Shown here one piece after another: positions 32,986-41,760 of a stretch of 64,000 bases of DNA. The notes beneath the pieces are model-generated. The model did not search any database. It saw only the letters and a program-made list of their open reading frames with translations, and was not told the DNA's origin. How positions within the stretch are numbered: position 1 is the first letter of the stretch; every line of letters starts with the position of its first letter. Source of the stretch: JAPHTQ01 sp050288165 (GTDB taxonomy: Bacteria; Pseudomonadota; Gammaproteobacteria; Thiohalomonadales; Thiohalomonadaceae); NCBI GenBank assembly GCA_050288165.1, contig JBNKDG010000012.1, positions 13,661 to 77,660 on the forward strand, written 5' to 3'. Position numbers and translations under genes: made by a program.

Positions 32986-34263
32986 TCAAGTACGCAGTGC
33001 CTGCACGGGGGTCACCCGTGCCGCTTTCAGTGCCGGATAGATACCGGAGGCCAAGGTGGCAACGAATACGATAACGGTCAGTTGAATCACCCTGCCCTGC
33101 GACAATTCGGTGTAGACGATCGGATCAATGAATGTCCCCATCATTGCCGTGTCGCCCCCCAGCATGGCGGAGAAATCGAGACCATGTTGCGAAAACCACC
33201 AGTGGGTGCCGCCGCCGACGATCCAGCCGATGAGCACCGCCAACATACTCAGCAGCATCGACTCGCAGAAGACCAGCAACAGCAGATGGGTTCTACCCAG
33301 ACCGAGGGCACGCAACAGACCGAACTCACGGGTCCGCTCCAGCACGCTCATCAAAACGGTGTTGAGAATACCGAACACCACCATGGTCAGAATCAACACC
33401 AGAAAGACGTAGTTACCGGCATCGTCGATAACAATGAACTGCACCAGTTGCGGCATCAGTTCCTGCCAATCGAGCACCACGGTTTTATCGTCGCTGACCG
33501 CAGGTTTGATGATGCCTTTAATTTCACTGAGAGCATCCGGATCGTCGAGGAAGATGGCAAAACGGGTCACCGGCTGTTTTTGCGGCTCGGCTCCTTCGCC
33601 TTCCAGGAAATAGCGAGCAAAGGTGATATCGCTAAGCACCAGATAGTCGTCGAGTTCATCCACGTGGGAATCGAAGATGCCGCGCACCCGACCGAGTTGA
33701 GCCTGGGTGTCACCGCCTCGGGTGCCAGCCATCAATACCACCTTGCCGCCGACCTTGACCTTGAGCTTGCGCGCCATACCGTCACCAATGACGATACCGC
33801 GATGATCCTCCTGCTTGATCCAGTGACCGTCGATCAATTTCGGTTTAAGCATCGCAACACGAGGATCGTTAGCCGCACTCATTCCTTCAAGCGCGGCACC
33901 GACCGAGTTATTGGCAGTACTGGCCAACACCTGCAACGAAATGCGTGGCTCGATGCTGGCGGCAACACCCAGTCTGTCCAGTTTTGCCTGCAGCGTACGA
34001 CCATCGGCCAGATACTTGTGATTGGCAGGTGCCTCCAGGTAACCGCGCGGTTGCACCGCCATGTGTCCCTCGCCCAGTTTGATCGCATTGCGGATCATCG
34101 AGTTGTGGCTGCCGTCGCCGATGCCGATGGAGAAGACCGCCAAACCGAAACCGATGGCAATGGAACTGAGGGTGATCACCGTGCGTTTACGATGGCGCCA
34201 GAGATTGCGCCAGGCCAGTTTCACCAGCAGAGTGAGCGGCATTTGACTGTGTTGAGCTGTCAT
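32986..34263 (-). CDS. FtsX/LolE-type ABC permease
   Basis: 425 residues: one N-terminal helix (VITLSSIAIGFGLAVFSIGIGD, quoted in part), a large periplasmic MacB_PCD domain (about 60-275), then three helices with the FtsX pattern VLERTREFGLLRALGLGR and final ALKAARVTPVQALRT. Overlaps the preceding permease gene by four bases (ATGA). Heterodimer with the neighbour, as LolC with LolE. Confidence 0.92.
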   Translation of the reverse strand: MTAQHSQMPLTLLVKLAWRNLWRHRKRTVITLSSIAIGFGLAVFSIGIGDGSHNSMIRNAIKLGEGHMAVQPRGYLEAPANHKYLADGRTLQAKLDRLGVAASIEPRISLQVLASTANNSVGAALEGMSAANDPRVAMLKPKLIDGHWIKQEDHRGIVIGDGMARKLKVKVGGKVVLMAGTRGGDTQAQLGRVRGIFDSHVDELDDYLVLSDITFARYFLEGEGAEPQKQPVTRFAIFLDDPDALSEIKGIIKPAVSDDKTVVLDWQELMPQLVQFIVIDDAGNYVFLVLILTMVVFGILNTVLMSVLERTREFGLLRALGLGRTHLLLLVFCESMLLSMLAVLIGWIVGGGTHWWFSQHGLDFSAMLGGDTAMMGTFIDPIVYTELSQGRVIQLTVIVFVATLASGIYPALKAARVTPVQALRT

Positions 34264-35582
34264 CGCAGTACCTCCGCTGGTTTGAGCCGTATCGTGCGCC
34301 AGGAGGGAATCAGTGAAGCAACCAGGCTGACCACCAGGGTCAACAGGCTGGCTTCAACGATCTGGCTCGGTTCGAAGTAGCCACGAATGACTGGCTCGAA
34401 AGCGATACCCGCCCAGTCATAACCGTCGGGCATGCTGGCGCTGAAATCGATACCGTGGGTCTCCAGGTAACGCGAAACGAAGGTGCCGAGAATAGAACCG
34501 ATCACAGCCGAGACGAGGGTCAGGAAGAACGACTCAAGCAAGACCATCAGCAACAGCCAACGGCGTTTCATGCCAATGGAAAGCAGGATGCCGAATTCAT
34601 GGGTGCGTTCGTGCACCGCCATCAGCATGGTGTTGAGCATTCCCAATGAGGCCAGACCTACGATGATCAGTCCCATAAACAGCAGCATCGTTCGACTCAT
34701 CTGCAACATATCCGCAACCGCCGGATTGAGCTGTCGCCAGTTGCGCAATACTGCCGCCCCACCCAGTTCATCGAGGTGCTGCTCCTGCTGCAACGTCAGC
34801 AGTGTCTTTTCCAGTTCAGGCTGTATGCGGGGTAGTGTTTCGATATCATCCAGTTTGATCGACAGTTCGTGGAAACCACTTTCCAGATACATCAACTGCC
34901 GGTAGGCGTCGATCGACATCAGTACACCCATGCGATCGAAATTGGGCTCCAGCGGCTTAAGCACCGCTGCGACACGATAAAGCCCGTTGCCGATACTGCC
35001 GTCGGCACTCTGGGTAACCAACACCAGTTCATCACCTGGACCCAGCTTCATGTTTTTCGCCAGTTGCGCACCGATCACTACGTTATAACGAACAAGACCG
35101 GCGTTAGTTGTATCGGCCACGCCAAGATCCACTTCGCCGCTGCGCACATGACCCAATATTTTGGTCACCTTCGTTTCGCGCTGTGGGTCCACCGCTTTGA
35201 GCAACACACCGGTGGAGGTATTAGTAGAGCTTGCCAGACCGGCCGCGTAGAGACGCGGTGCAAAGTGGATAGAGGGATATGCCTGCTCATAGCGATCGAG
35301 GTATGACCAGGGTAGCGTGGCGTAGAGATCCTGATCGTCAATAAAGGCCTGGCGATGCACCTGCAGGTGTCCGGTACTCACGTCGGTGGCATATTCCACC
35401 ATCTGTCGCGTCATCCCATCCAGGATCGAGGCGTAGAGGATCACCATGACCAGACCACCGACCAGGGCGGAGATGGTGAGCATGCTGCGCACCGGGTTAC
35501 GCCAGATATTGCGCCAGGCAATATACAGCAGCATCGGCAGGCGGCTGAACATGTTGGCGTTGAGTAATTGATTCGTATTCAT
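34260..35582 (-). CDS. FtsX/LolC-type ABC permease
   Basis: 440 residues with the same layout: N-terminal helix, periplasmic domain, three C-terminal helices, AVHERTHEFGILLSIGMKRRW and SWRTIRLKPAEVLR. Starts four bases after the LolA-like gene and overlaps the second permease. Together with the ATPase these make an exporter of the MacB/LolCDE superfamily. Confidence 0.92.
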   Translation of the reverse strand: MNTNQLLNANMFSRLPMLLYIAWRNIWRNPVRSMLTISALVGGLVMVILYASILDGMTRQMVEYATDVSTGHLQVHRQAFIDDQDLYATLPWSYLDRYEQAYPSIHFAPRLYAAGLASSTNTSTGVLLKAVDPQRETKVTKILGHVRSGEVDLGVADTTNAGLVRYNVVIGAQLAKNMKLGPGDELVLVTQSADGSIGNGLYRVAAVLKPLEPNFDRMGVLMSIDAYRQLMYLESGFHELSIKLDDIETLPRIQPELEKTLLTLQQEQHLDELGGAAVLRNWRQLNPAVADMLQMSRTMLLFMGLIIVGLASLGMLNTMLMAVHERTHEFGILLSIGMKRRWLLLMVLLESFFLTLVSAVIGSILGTFVSRYLETHGIDFSASMPDGYDWAGIAFEPVIRGYFEPSQIVEASLLTLVVSLVASLIPSWRTIRLKPAEVLR

Positions 35583-35586
35583 CGTA

Positions 35587-36348
35587 TCAACGCCGCTTTT
35601 TCAGGTTTTGCAGGGAGAAGAACGACTCCTGCAACGGTACGCCGAATTCGATCGCGCTGTAGACGATCACCGTCGATTCGTTCGGCTTGTCTTCCGGTTG
35701 CAGGCTCATGCGCATCGGAACCGCACGACCATCGATGCTCTGGATCTGATCGAAGCTCATGGTGCGAATCAGCACACCCTCTTCGTCATAGTAGAGCGCA
35801 CGGTAAGGTGCCAGGGTCTTCTGATCGATCTCCATCGTCACCTTACCCCAGACCACCGCTGCATTCGGCTTCGGGATCGAAGTTATTTCATAGATCGCCC
35901 GGCCGTCGCGTTTCCCTTCGAAGGTAATGCTGGAGTCGTAGTCGTCTTCGTAGGTGCTCTCCTTCACCAGATCGTCATTGGTGAAGTGACTGCCCATCCA
36001 TGAACCGGACATCATGCTCGACGGCACCTTGGTGACGCGGTTGATCTTGGGCAGGTAGTTCCAGATGTTCTCCTCGACCTTTAGGGTGGCAATGCCTCGG
36101 TCCTTGACCGGATCTTGTATCACTACCAGTGAATAGTCCTTGCCACGCGACCACGCCTCCATAGTCATGCTGCGCTCATAGCGGCGAGTTTTGACCGTCA
36201 TGGTCATGGTGGCCTGGGAAGTCTCGCCGCGCCATAGTTTATCGATGTGGCGGATGAGCTCGCCCACTTCAATCGCCTGTACAGGCGCAGCGCCAACCAG
36301 TAGGAGAATCAGGAGTGCCTTTTGGCACCAGGCTTTATATATGAGCAT
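35587..36348 (-). CDS. LolA-like outer-membrane lipoprotein-sorting protein
   Basis: 253 residues; signal peptide (ALLILLLVGAAPVQA) and a LolA/LppX-like fold: TMTMTVKTRRYERSMTMEAWSRG, YLPKINRVTKVPSSMM, SSITFEGKRDGRAIYEI (quoted in part). ATG 36348 has GGGAGG eight bases upstream. First gene of the operon and divergent from tetR, whose palindrome lies between them. By family it would carry a lipidic cargo between inner and outer membranes; it is longer than housekeeping LolA and belongs to the group often found with RND or ABC genes. Confidence 0.83.
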   Translation of the reverse strand: MLIYKAWCQKALLILLLVGAAPVQAIEVGELIRHIDKLWRGETSQATMTMTVKTRRYERSMTMEAWSRGKDYSLVVIQDPVKDRGIATLKVEENIWNYLPKINRVTKVPSSMMSGSWMGSHFTNDDLVKESTYEDDYDSSITFEGKRDGRAIYEITSIPKPNAAVVWGKVTMEIDQKTLAPYRALYYDEEGVLIRTMSFDQIQSIDGRAVPMRMSLQPEDKPNESTVIVYSAIEFGVPLQESFFSLQNLKKRR

Positions 36349-36425
36349 TTCGCCTCCCTTCCGTTTGTCCCAACACCGTAGCAGCAAATGCTGTACGAAA
36401 CCGTGAATATGGGCTATTCTAGCAA

Positions 36426-36443
36426 TGACTGACCGGTCAGTCA
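36426..36443. promoter_or_regulatory. TetR-type operator, perfect 18-bp palindrome
   Basis: TGACTGACCGGTCAGTCA, fully symmetric, 19 bases before the tetR ATG and in the 114-bp gap to the LolA-like gene. The TGACYGRYCGGTCA form is a classic TetR/FadR-like operator. It should let TetR control both itself and the exporter operon. Confidence 0.9.
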
Positions 36444-36462
36444 ATTTTAAGATGAGGATGAT

Positions 36463-37065
36463 ATGGCAAGGCACGTAGATAAAGAACAGCGTCAGGCAGA
36501 ACTGCTGGAAAAGGCGATTGAAGTCTTTGCCGAGCGCGGCTACCAGGCGACCACTATGGATGAAATCGCCGAGCGCGCCGGTGTCAGCAAGGGCATGCTC
36601 TACATCTATTTCAAGAACAAGGAAGCACTGTTCGGCGCCGTGTTCCGTTGGTTCGGCATGATGACCGGGGAGATGGTGCTGGAGGCGATGAGCGGTGTGG
36701 ATGACGAGGCGGAACAGATCCGCCGCATCGCTGCCACCTGGGCCGAGGTAGCGATCCACCACCGTGACTTCGTACCGTTATTCCTCGACTTCTGGGCTGC
36801 CGCCAGTATGAAAGGGATGCGCAACGACTACGCCGAGGATCTGGCAACCATGTACGAAGAGTACCGCAGTATGCTCATCGGCATCATCGAGCAGGGAAAG
36901 GCCAACGGTAAATTCCGCCAGGATGTCGACTCCAGGGCTATCGCCTACCTGCTGGTCGGCGGCATGGACGGCATCTTCATTCAGTCCTGGCTATCTAATC
37001 CCGATAATGTCGATAGCCTGATGATGAGTGCCACGGAAATGCTGTTACGAGGTATTAACGCCTGA
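36463..37065 (+). CDS. TetR-family repressor of the exporter operon
   Basis: 200 residues. N-terminal helix-turn-helix (AIEVFAERGYQATTMDEIAERAGVSKGMLYIYFKNKEALF region, residues 15-53) and a TetR_C-type ligand domain with EQGKANGKFRQDVDSRAIAYLLVGGMDG (quoted in part). RBS AGGATG. The adjacent palindrome and divergent layout indicate autorepression and repression of the LolA-ABC-barrel operon. Inducer unknown; fatty or lipid-like ligands are common for this subgroup. Confidence 0.9.
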   Translation: MARHVDKEQRQAELLEKAIEVFAERGYQATTMDEIAERAGVSKGMLYIYFKNKEALFGAVFRWFGMMTGEMVLEAMSGVDDEAEQIRRIAATWAEVAIHHRDFVPLFLDFWAAASMKGMRNDYAEDLATMYEEYRSMLIGIIEQGKANGKFRQDVDSRAIAYLLVGGMDGIFIQSWLSNPDNVDSLMMSATEMLLRGINA

Positions 37066-37068
37066 CAA

Positions 37069-38154
37069 TCACCCTGGCGTCTGCGCCAGGCTCATGCTTT
37101 TAATCTGCGCCTGCACGGCCATACCGTCGTGCAGTTTCAGCCGGTCCCAGGAGTAACGGGAGATGCGCGACAGCAAACGGGTTTCGCTCCCCTCCAGGCA
37201 TAGCTGTACCAGCACCCTGCCAGGATCGCCTTCACTGTGATCAATAATCTTTGCTGGCAGGATGTTGAGGATCGAGGTCCCCTGCGGCACGTTTAGCGCA
37301 ATGCTCACTTCACGCGCAGGAATACGAACCCTTGCCCGACTACCAACCGTTGCATCAAGACACGGCGCAAGGATCTGTAGATCACCAGGTAACGACAGCG
37401 TGGTGAGGTAGTGCTGCTCATCATGGGCGGCGATGGTCGCCTCGATCACGGCGCCGGGCTCCTCACCGGGCACAAAATGCTGGTGCAGACTGGAAAGCAA
37501 CTCCACTGCATCCCCCTGCTCCACTGCCCTGCCCTTCTCCATCTGTACGATGTGATCCGCCAGACGCGAAACCTCGGCAATGGAGTGGCTGACATAGAGT
37601 ACGGGGATCGCCAGTTCGTCATGCAGTCGTTCCAGACACGGCAGAATCTCCTGCTTGCTCTTCTCATCCAGCGCCGACAACGGCTCATCCATCAGCAGCA
37701 ACTGCGGGCTGGTCAGTAACGCGCGACCAATAGCGACACGCTGCCGCTCACCACCAGAGAGACGTTGCACGCCCCGTGTCAGCAGATGCTCAATGCCAAG
37801 CCAGTCGATCACCTGTTCCGGTTTTATCTGACGCTGGCTTTCGGCAATACGGCGCATGCCGAATTCAAGATTTGCGCGAACGCTAAGATGGGGAAACAGG
37901 CTTGCCTCCTGAAAGACATAACCGATGGGTCGCTGATGCACCGGCAGGAATCGCTTTTCGTCCTGCCATACTTCACCTTTCACCGTAAGCCGACCGTTAA
38001 AACGCTCAAGCCCTGCGATGGCCCGTAGTAAGGTGGTTTTACCGGAACCGGAGTGACCAAATAACGCCGTCACCCCTTTTCCCGGCAATTGAATATCAAC
38101 GTCGAGGGCGAAATCACCCAACGTAGTGCTAAATCTGGCTGCGATGCCACTCAT
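37069..38154 (-). CDS. modC: Molybdate ABC transporter ATPase
   Basis: 361 residues: Walker A GHSGSGKTT, signature LSGGERQRVAIGRALL, Walker B LLLMDEPLSALDE, and a C-terminal TOBE/mop domain (RVRIPAREVSIAL, GSETRLLSRISRYSW) that binds molybdate. Start overlaps modB by four bases. Supplies Mo for FeMo-co and molybdopterin enzymes. Confidence 0.94.
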   Translation of the reverse strand: MSGIAARFSTTLGDFALDVDIQLPGKGVTALFGHSGSGKTTLLRAIAGLERFNGRLTVKGEVWQDEKRFLPVHQRPIGYVFQEASLFPHLSVRANLEFGMRRIAESQRQIKPEQVIDWLGIEHLLTRGVQRLSGGERQRVAIGRALLTSPQLLLMDEPLSALDEKSKQEILPCLERLHDELAIPVLYVSHSIAEVSRLADHIVQMEKGRAVEQGDAVELLSSLHQHFVPGEEPGAVIEATIAAHDEQHYLTTLSLPGDLQILAPCLDATVGSRARVRIPAREVSIALNVPQGTSILNILPAKIIDHSEGDPGRVLVQLCLEGSETRLLSRISRYSWDRLKLHDGMAVQAQIKSMSLAQTPG

Positions 38155-38828
38155 GCGCTCTGCTCCCGACTGATACGCCCGTTAAGCAGATAGAGCACCA
38201 GCAACACCAGAAAAGCGAAGCCGATCATCCCGGCAGAAAGAATATGTGCCTGGCCATACTCCAGCGTCTCCACGTGATCGTAAATCGCCACCGACAGCAC
38301 CTTGGTCTGACCAGGAATGTTGCCGCCGATCATCAGCACCACACCAAACTCACCGACGGTATGAGCAAAACCGAGCACCATGGCGGTGAGAAAACCGGGA
38401 CGTGCAAGAGGTACCGCGACATGGATGAAGCGATCCCATGCCGAGGCGCGCAAGGTTGCCGCCACCTCCAATGGTCGCTGCCCCAAAGCCTCAAAGGCGT
38501 TTTGCAACGGCTGTACCACGAATGGCAGCGAGTAGAGCATTGAAGCGACGACCAGGCCGCTGAAAGTAAACGGCAAAGTCCCGATCCCCAACGCTTTGGT
38601 CAGTTGACCACCCGGACCATTCGGCCCGAGAAAAACCAGCAGGTAGAAACCCAGCACCGTCGGCGGCAACACCAGTGGCAAGGCAACTACCGCACTGATT
38701 GGGTGCTTCAGTCGTGATCGGGTCTGCGACAGCCACCAGGCGATAGGGGTGCCGACGATGAGCAGTAGCACCGTCGTCAACGAGGCCAGTTCCAGGGTCA
38801 ACCAAATAGGTTGCCAGTCGAATGCCAT
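38151..38828 (-). CDS. modB: Molybdate ABC transporter permease
   Basis: 225 residues with five membrane helices and the EAA-loop region (ATLRASAWDRFIHVAVPLARPG) followed by GFAHTVGEFGVVLMIGGNIPG, the ModB signature. Start overlaps the modA stop by one base. Confidence 0.94.
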   Translation of the reverse strand: MAFDWQPIWLTLELASLTTVLLLIVGTPIAWWLSQTRSRLKHPISAVVALPLVLPPTVLGFYLLVFLGPNGPGGQLTKALGIGTLPFTFSGLVVASMLYSLPFVVQPLQNAFEALGQRPLEVAATLRASAWDRFIHVAVPLARPGFLTAMVLGFAHTVGEFGVVLMIGGNIPGQTKVLSVAIYDHVETLEYGQAHILSAGMIGFAFLVLLVLYLLNGRISREQSA

Positions 38829-39574
38829 TATTTCACTCCGTAACCGTATGCTGTGATCACCTTACGTGCCTCACTACTTTTGAGGAATTTGAGAAATGCC
38901 TGCGCCGCAACATTGGTCTCGCCTTTTTCCAACAGCACTGCCTGCTGCTCGATAGGCGCGTAGTACGTCTGCGGAATATCCCAGACACTACCCTCACCCT
39001 CTTTCCATGCCTTCACCTGGGACATGGCAACAAAGCCGACCTGTGCATTACCACTGGCGACAAACTGAAAGGTTTGCGCGATGGAATCACCCCGGACGAT
39101 TTTATCCGTTAGCTTGTCCCAAACACCGAGATGCTCCATCACCTGCTTAGCAGCCAGACCATAGGGCGCCGTTTTGGGATTGGCAATCGATACATGGGAA
39201 AAATCACCCTTTTTCAAATAGGCCTCGGCATTGTCAAAGCGACCGGCGACAGGGCTCCATAATGCCAGTTTGCCCATGGCATAGGTGAAGCGACTACCTT
39301 TGACGCCAAGACCTTCATCTTCCGCTTTTGCCGGGCGTTTGCTATCGGCGGCCAGAAATACTTCGAACGGTGCGCCGTTTTCGATCTGTGAATAGAGCTT
39401 GCCGGTAGAACCGAAACTCACCTTCACACTGTGCCCGGTTGCCTTCTCAAACAGAGGGATAATGTCACGAGTGGCATCGGTAAAGTTGGCCGCAACCGCC
39501 ACGCTGATCTCCTGCGCCGTTACCGGCAGTGAACACATTGTCATCAACAAACCAATCAGGGGGAGCCTTTTCAT
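38828..39574 (-). CDS. modA: Periplasmic molybdate-binding protein
   Basis: 248 residues: signal peptide (LPLIGLLMTMCSLPVTAQE), then VAVAANFTDATRDI, FGSTGKLYSQIENGAPFEVFLAADSKRP (quoted in part) and GYGVK end, all typical of ModA. It follows modE by 43 bases in the same direction. Confidence 0.94.
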   Translation of the reverse strand: MKRLPLIGLLMTMCSLPVTAQEISVAVAANFTDATRDIIPLFEKATGHSVKVSFGSTGKLYSQIENGAPFEVFLAADSKRPAKAEDEGLGVKGSRFTYAMGKLALWSPVAGRFDNAEAYLKKGDFSHVSIANPKTAPYGLAAKQVMEHLGVWDKLTDKIVRGDSIAQTFQFVASGNAQVGFVAMSQVKAWKEGEGSVWDIPQTYYAPIEQQAVLLEKGETNVAAQAFLKFLKSSEARKVITAYGYGVK

Positions 39575-39617
39575 CTTGCATACCTCACAGAATTAAAAAA
39601 ATCACGTTAATAACGAC

Positions 39618-40442
39618 TCAATCGTGTACCGCCAAAATTACACTGGACGCCTTAACCAGTGCACACACCTCAACCCCCTCCTTCAGACCGAGGGAATGAA
39701 TGCTGCCATTGGTAATAATCGCGGTAAGAATTTTGTTGCCGGGCAATGCAATTCCTACCTCGCCGTTAACCGCCCCCTCGACGCAAGTCGTCACTGTGCC
39801 GCACAATCGATTACGTGCACTGCTACGCACTCCATCCTCCCCGGCTGTCAAAATCGGTACCGAAGCTTTGATCAGTGCATAGGCCTCACGCCCTTTCTTT
39901 AACTTAAGGTCCTCGATGCTTTCGTTAGTAATTACCGAAACAATGCGCAAGCCATTGCCGATATCCAGTTCCACTTCACCATTGACAGCGCCTTTGGTCA
40001 CTTTCGTCACCTTACCGAGATACTGATTACGGGCACTACTACGCATGGCAAACCTCCTCATCAATTTGCTGAAACTGTCAAAGTCGGCCAGACCATCGCT
40101 AAGCCGTGACATAAAGCGCTGATACTCCTCCTCCACCTGGCGGAACATCGCCACGGTCCGCCGCCCCTCTTCGGTCAGACGGGTGCCACCACCATGCTTA
40201 CCGCCAGTCATTCTCTCCACCAGTGGCTGGTCGGCCAGATTATTCATCGCCTCGACCGCCTGCCAGGCGCCCTTGTAACTCATGCCCAGACTGCGAGCGG
40301 CGGCTGAGATGGAACCGGTTTCGTCGATCTCGGCCAGTAATCTCACCCGGCCACTGCCGAGAAATGCCTCACCGGCCTTGTCGACCCAGACCCGCCCATC
40401 GACGGTATTTGGCGCGGTCTTTACACGTTTTGTCGTTGCCAT
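39618..40442 (-). CDS. modE: Molybdate-responsive regulator ModE
   Basis: 274 residues: winged helix-turn-helix (RVRLLAEIDETGSISAAARSLGMSYKGAW region, about 32-60; KHGGGTRLTEEG) and two C-terminal mop domains, SSARNQYLGKVTKVTKGAVNGEVE and SSARNRLCGTVTTCVEGAVNGEVG (quoted in part). ATG 40442 has GGAGG five bases upstream; the longer frame would run through an operator. It heads a modE-A-B-C operon and two ModE boxes lie upstream, so it should repress its own operon when Mo is plentiful. Confidence 0.93.
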   Translation of the reverse strand: MATTKRVKTAPNTVDGRVWVDKAGEAFLGSGRVRLLAEIDETGSISAAARSLGMSYKGAWQAVEAMNNLADQPLVERMTGGKHGGGTRLTEEGRRTVAMFRQVEEEYQRFMSRLSDGLADFDSFSKLMRRFAMRSSARNQYLGKVTKVTKGAVNGEVELDIGNGLRIVSVITNESIEDLKLKKGREAYALIKASVPILTAGEDGVRSSARNRLCGTVTTCVEGAVNGEVGIALPGNKILTAIITNGSIHSLGLKEGVEVCALVKASSVILAVHD

Positions 40443-40456
40443 CTCATCCTCCACGG

Positions 40457-40480
40457 CGTTATTTCCTTCAGGATATAACG
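40457..40480. promoter_or_regulatory. ModE box 1
   Basis: CGTTAT-N12-ATAACG with spacer TTCCTTCAGGAT, the same layout as the E. coli modA operator. It ends 14 bases upstream of the modE start codon and would block initiation or elongation of modEABC. Confidence 0.85.
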
Positions 40481-40561
40481 GTCGATACAATTCTGCCAAT
40501 GTCGGCTTCACTACATGCCCCGAGAAATTGTCGCTACAAAGGAGACAAACACCCCGATTTT

Positions 40562-40589
40562 AGCGTTATTCCCTCAGGCCTATAACGCT
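40562..40589. promoter_or_regulatory. ModE box 2
   Basis: AGCGTTAT-N12-ATAACGCT, eight-base arms with the same 12-base spacing as box 1 and a similar spacer (TCCCTCAGGCCT). It is 105 bases (ten helical turns) from box 1, which would allow looping. It lies between modE and the hemerythrin gene that ends nif block 2. Confidence 0.85.
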
Positions 40590-40634
40590 CTCTGCAAGTC
40601 ACATGCCAGGTTAAACAAACCGATTTAGAAGTTG

Positions 40635-41009
40635 CTAGTGATTAAGTGCTGCCGCCAGCATGCTGTCCATGCGGCTGATATGAAGGTTAAGTCGCTCCGG
40701 CAGCCGCTCTCGCACATAGGCCCGTGCGAAAGGCTGACGACGCAGGAGTAACTGGCGTACCTCCTGGAGAAGAGCGCGGTGATCCTCTTTGTGTTCGGCA
40801 ATATGGCGGAAGTTGCATTGCTCCATCAGCCGTTCTTCATCGGCAAAGTGCTCTTCCAGCTGACCTAACAGAGAGAGAAAACGCGCGGGAAACTCATCGT
40901 CAGAAGCCGAATCGAGTTTGCCTGCATACTCGGCCAGATGTGTGTGGATTTGGTCGAGTAGCGGGTAATTGATGGTGACAATGGCGGGTCGAACGCTGGA
41001 ATCAGACAT
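40635..41009 (-). CDS. Hemerythrin-domain protein of nif block 2
   Basis: 124 residues, four-helix bundle with likely di-iron ligands H24 (or H22), H54, E58, H73, H77, H110 and D115 (EEHFADEERLM, HIAEHKEDHRALL, LHISRMDSML). Two bases after the preceding small gene, so part of the nifH-led run. An O2-binding protein in a nif operon suggests oxygen buffering or delivery away from nitrogenase. It differs clearly from the two bacteriohemerythrins at 49.7-50.8 kb. Confidence 0.85.
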   Translation of the reverse strand: MSDSSVRPAIVTINYPLLDQIHTHLAEYAGKLDSASDDEFPARFLSLLGQLEEHFADEERLMEQCNFRHIAEHKEDHRALLQEVRQLLLRRQPFARAYVRERLPERLNLHISRMDSMLAAALNH

Positions 41010-41011
41010 GC

Positions 41012-41311
41012 CTACCCTCGCTTTACTCCGTTTCTTTTTGCCATCAGCAACAGGTAATCACGCAGGTCGCTGATACAAAGGATAAGACGGCGGTCATCGT
41101 CAAACATCTCATGCACGTTGGCATTACCTTTGTTATAGGCTCGAAATGTATTACGAAACTCGTTGGGAAGGACGGAAGTTGCTGGCAGGATGCTACATAT
41201 CTGCTGCCATGCTCGACGACATTGCTCAGCAACTTCCGGCGTTTCATCAAATGTACTCTCCGTGAGCCGGTGCCACTGGAGTATACGCCAGTACCGCTCC
41301 AGCTCCTGCAT
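41012..41311 (-). CDS. Unknown nif-linked protein (99 residues)
   Basis: Not recognised. 99 residues, charged and mostly helical, starting MQELERYWRILQWHRLTE and ending LRDYLLLMAKRNG; three cysteines (EQCRRAW, QQICSIL, LILCISD) do not form a metal motif. One base after the YRG-motif gene and two before the hemerythrin gene, so it is translated with both. Its place in the nifH-led run implies a nitrogen fixation accessory role, nothing more. Confidence 0.7.
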   Translation of the reverse strand: MQELERYWRILQWHRLTESTFDETPEVAEQCRRAWQQICSILPATSVLPNEFRNTFRAYNKGNANVHEMFDDDRRLILCISDLRDYLLLMAKRNGVKRG

Positions 41312-41312
41312 C

Positions 41313-41741
41313 TCAGTCCTCGATAATCCGGCCGCGATAGACGCGCTTGCCTTTTGCCTGCCCCTGCGGAGCAGTGTTGACGGGTGACGACTGGACTACA
41401 GCCTCTGCCTCCACTTCAACAGGATTGCCACGGTACATTTTGATGCCCGGTGTTACGCCACTGGCAGGTGCTTCCTCAGCCTCAGGATTGACCACGGCAC
41501 CGCGATAGATATTGGCACCCTGCGCTGCCAGCGCCTTGATCTCCATCGGCGTCAACAGCCGCCGGAATAGCTCTAACTGTTTGTAGATTTCCTCGTTGAT
41601 ACTATCGACCGCATAGTTAATCAACATGACGACTTCGTCGTCGCGCGACATCCGTATCCTGCTACCACGCTCCCTCTCGTAGATCATACTCATACGCGTC
41701 AGCATCATACGAGCATCAATAGACATCTCGAATGGCACCAT
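41313..41741 (-). CDS. Unknown nif-linked protein with three YRG motifs
   Basis: 142 residues. The first 70 are helical and rich in charged residues (MSIDARMMLTRMSMIYERERGSR, quoted in full start). The second half carries three spaced motifs, GANIYRGAVV, GIKMYRGNPV and GKRVYRGRII, joined by Ala/Glu/Pro-rich linkers that look disordered. The YRG motif recalls DUF4278 of cyanobacteria. RBS GGGAG six bases upstream. No known nif accessory (NifW, NifZ, NifM, NifO, NifQ) matches. Possibly a binding-hub protein. Confidence 0.72.
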   Translation of the reverse strand: MVPFEMSIDARMMLTRMSMIYERERGSRIRMSRDDEVVMLINYAVDSINEEIYKQLELFRRLLTPMEIKALAAQGANIYRGAVVNPEAEEAPASGVTPGIKMYRGNPVEVEAEAVVQSSPVNTAPQGQAKGKRVYRGRIIED

Positions 41742-41760
41742 TGTTACTCCCCCTTATTTC

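Noticed and set aside
33082..34380. 432-residue frame opposite the FtsX-like permease genes
   Set aside because: Histidine/glutamine-rich composition typical of antisense frames; the permease on the other strand is well supported.
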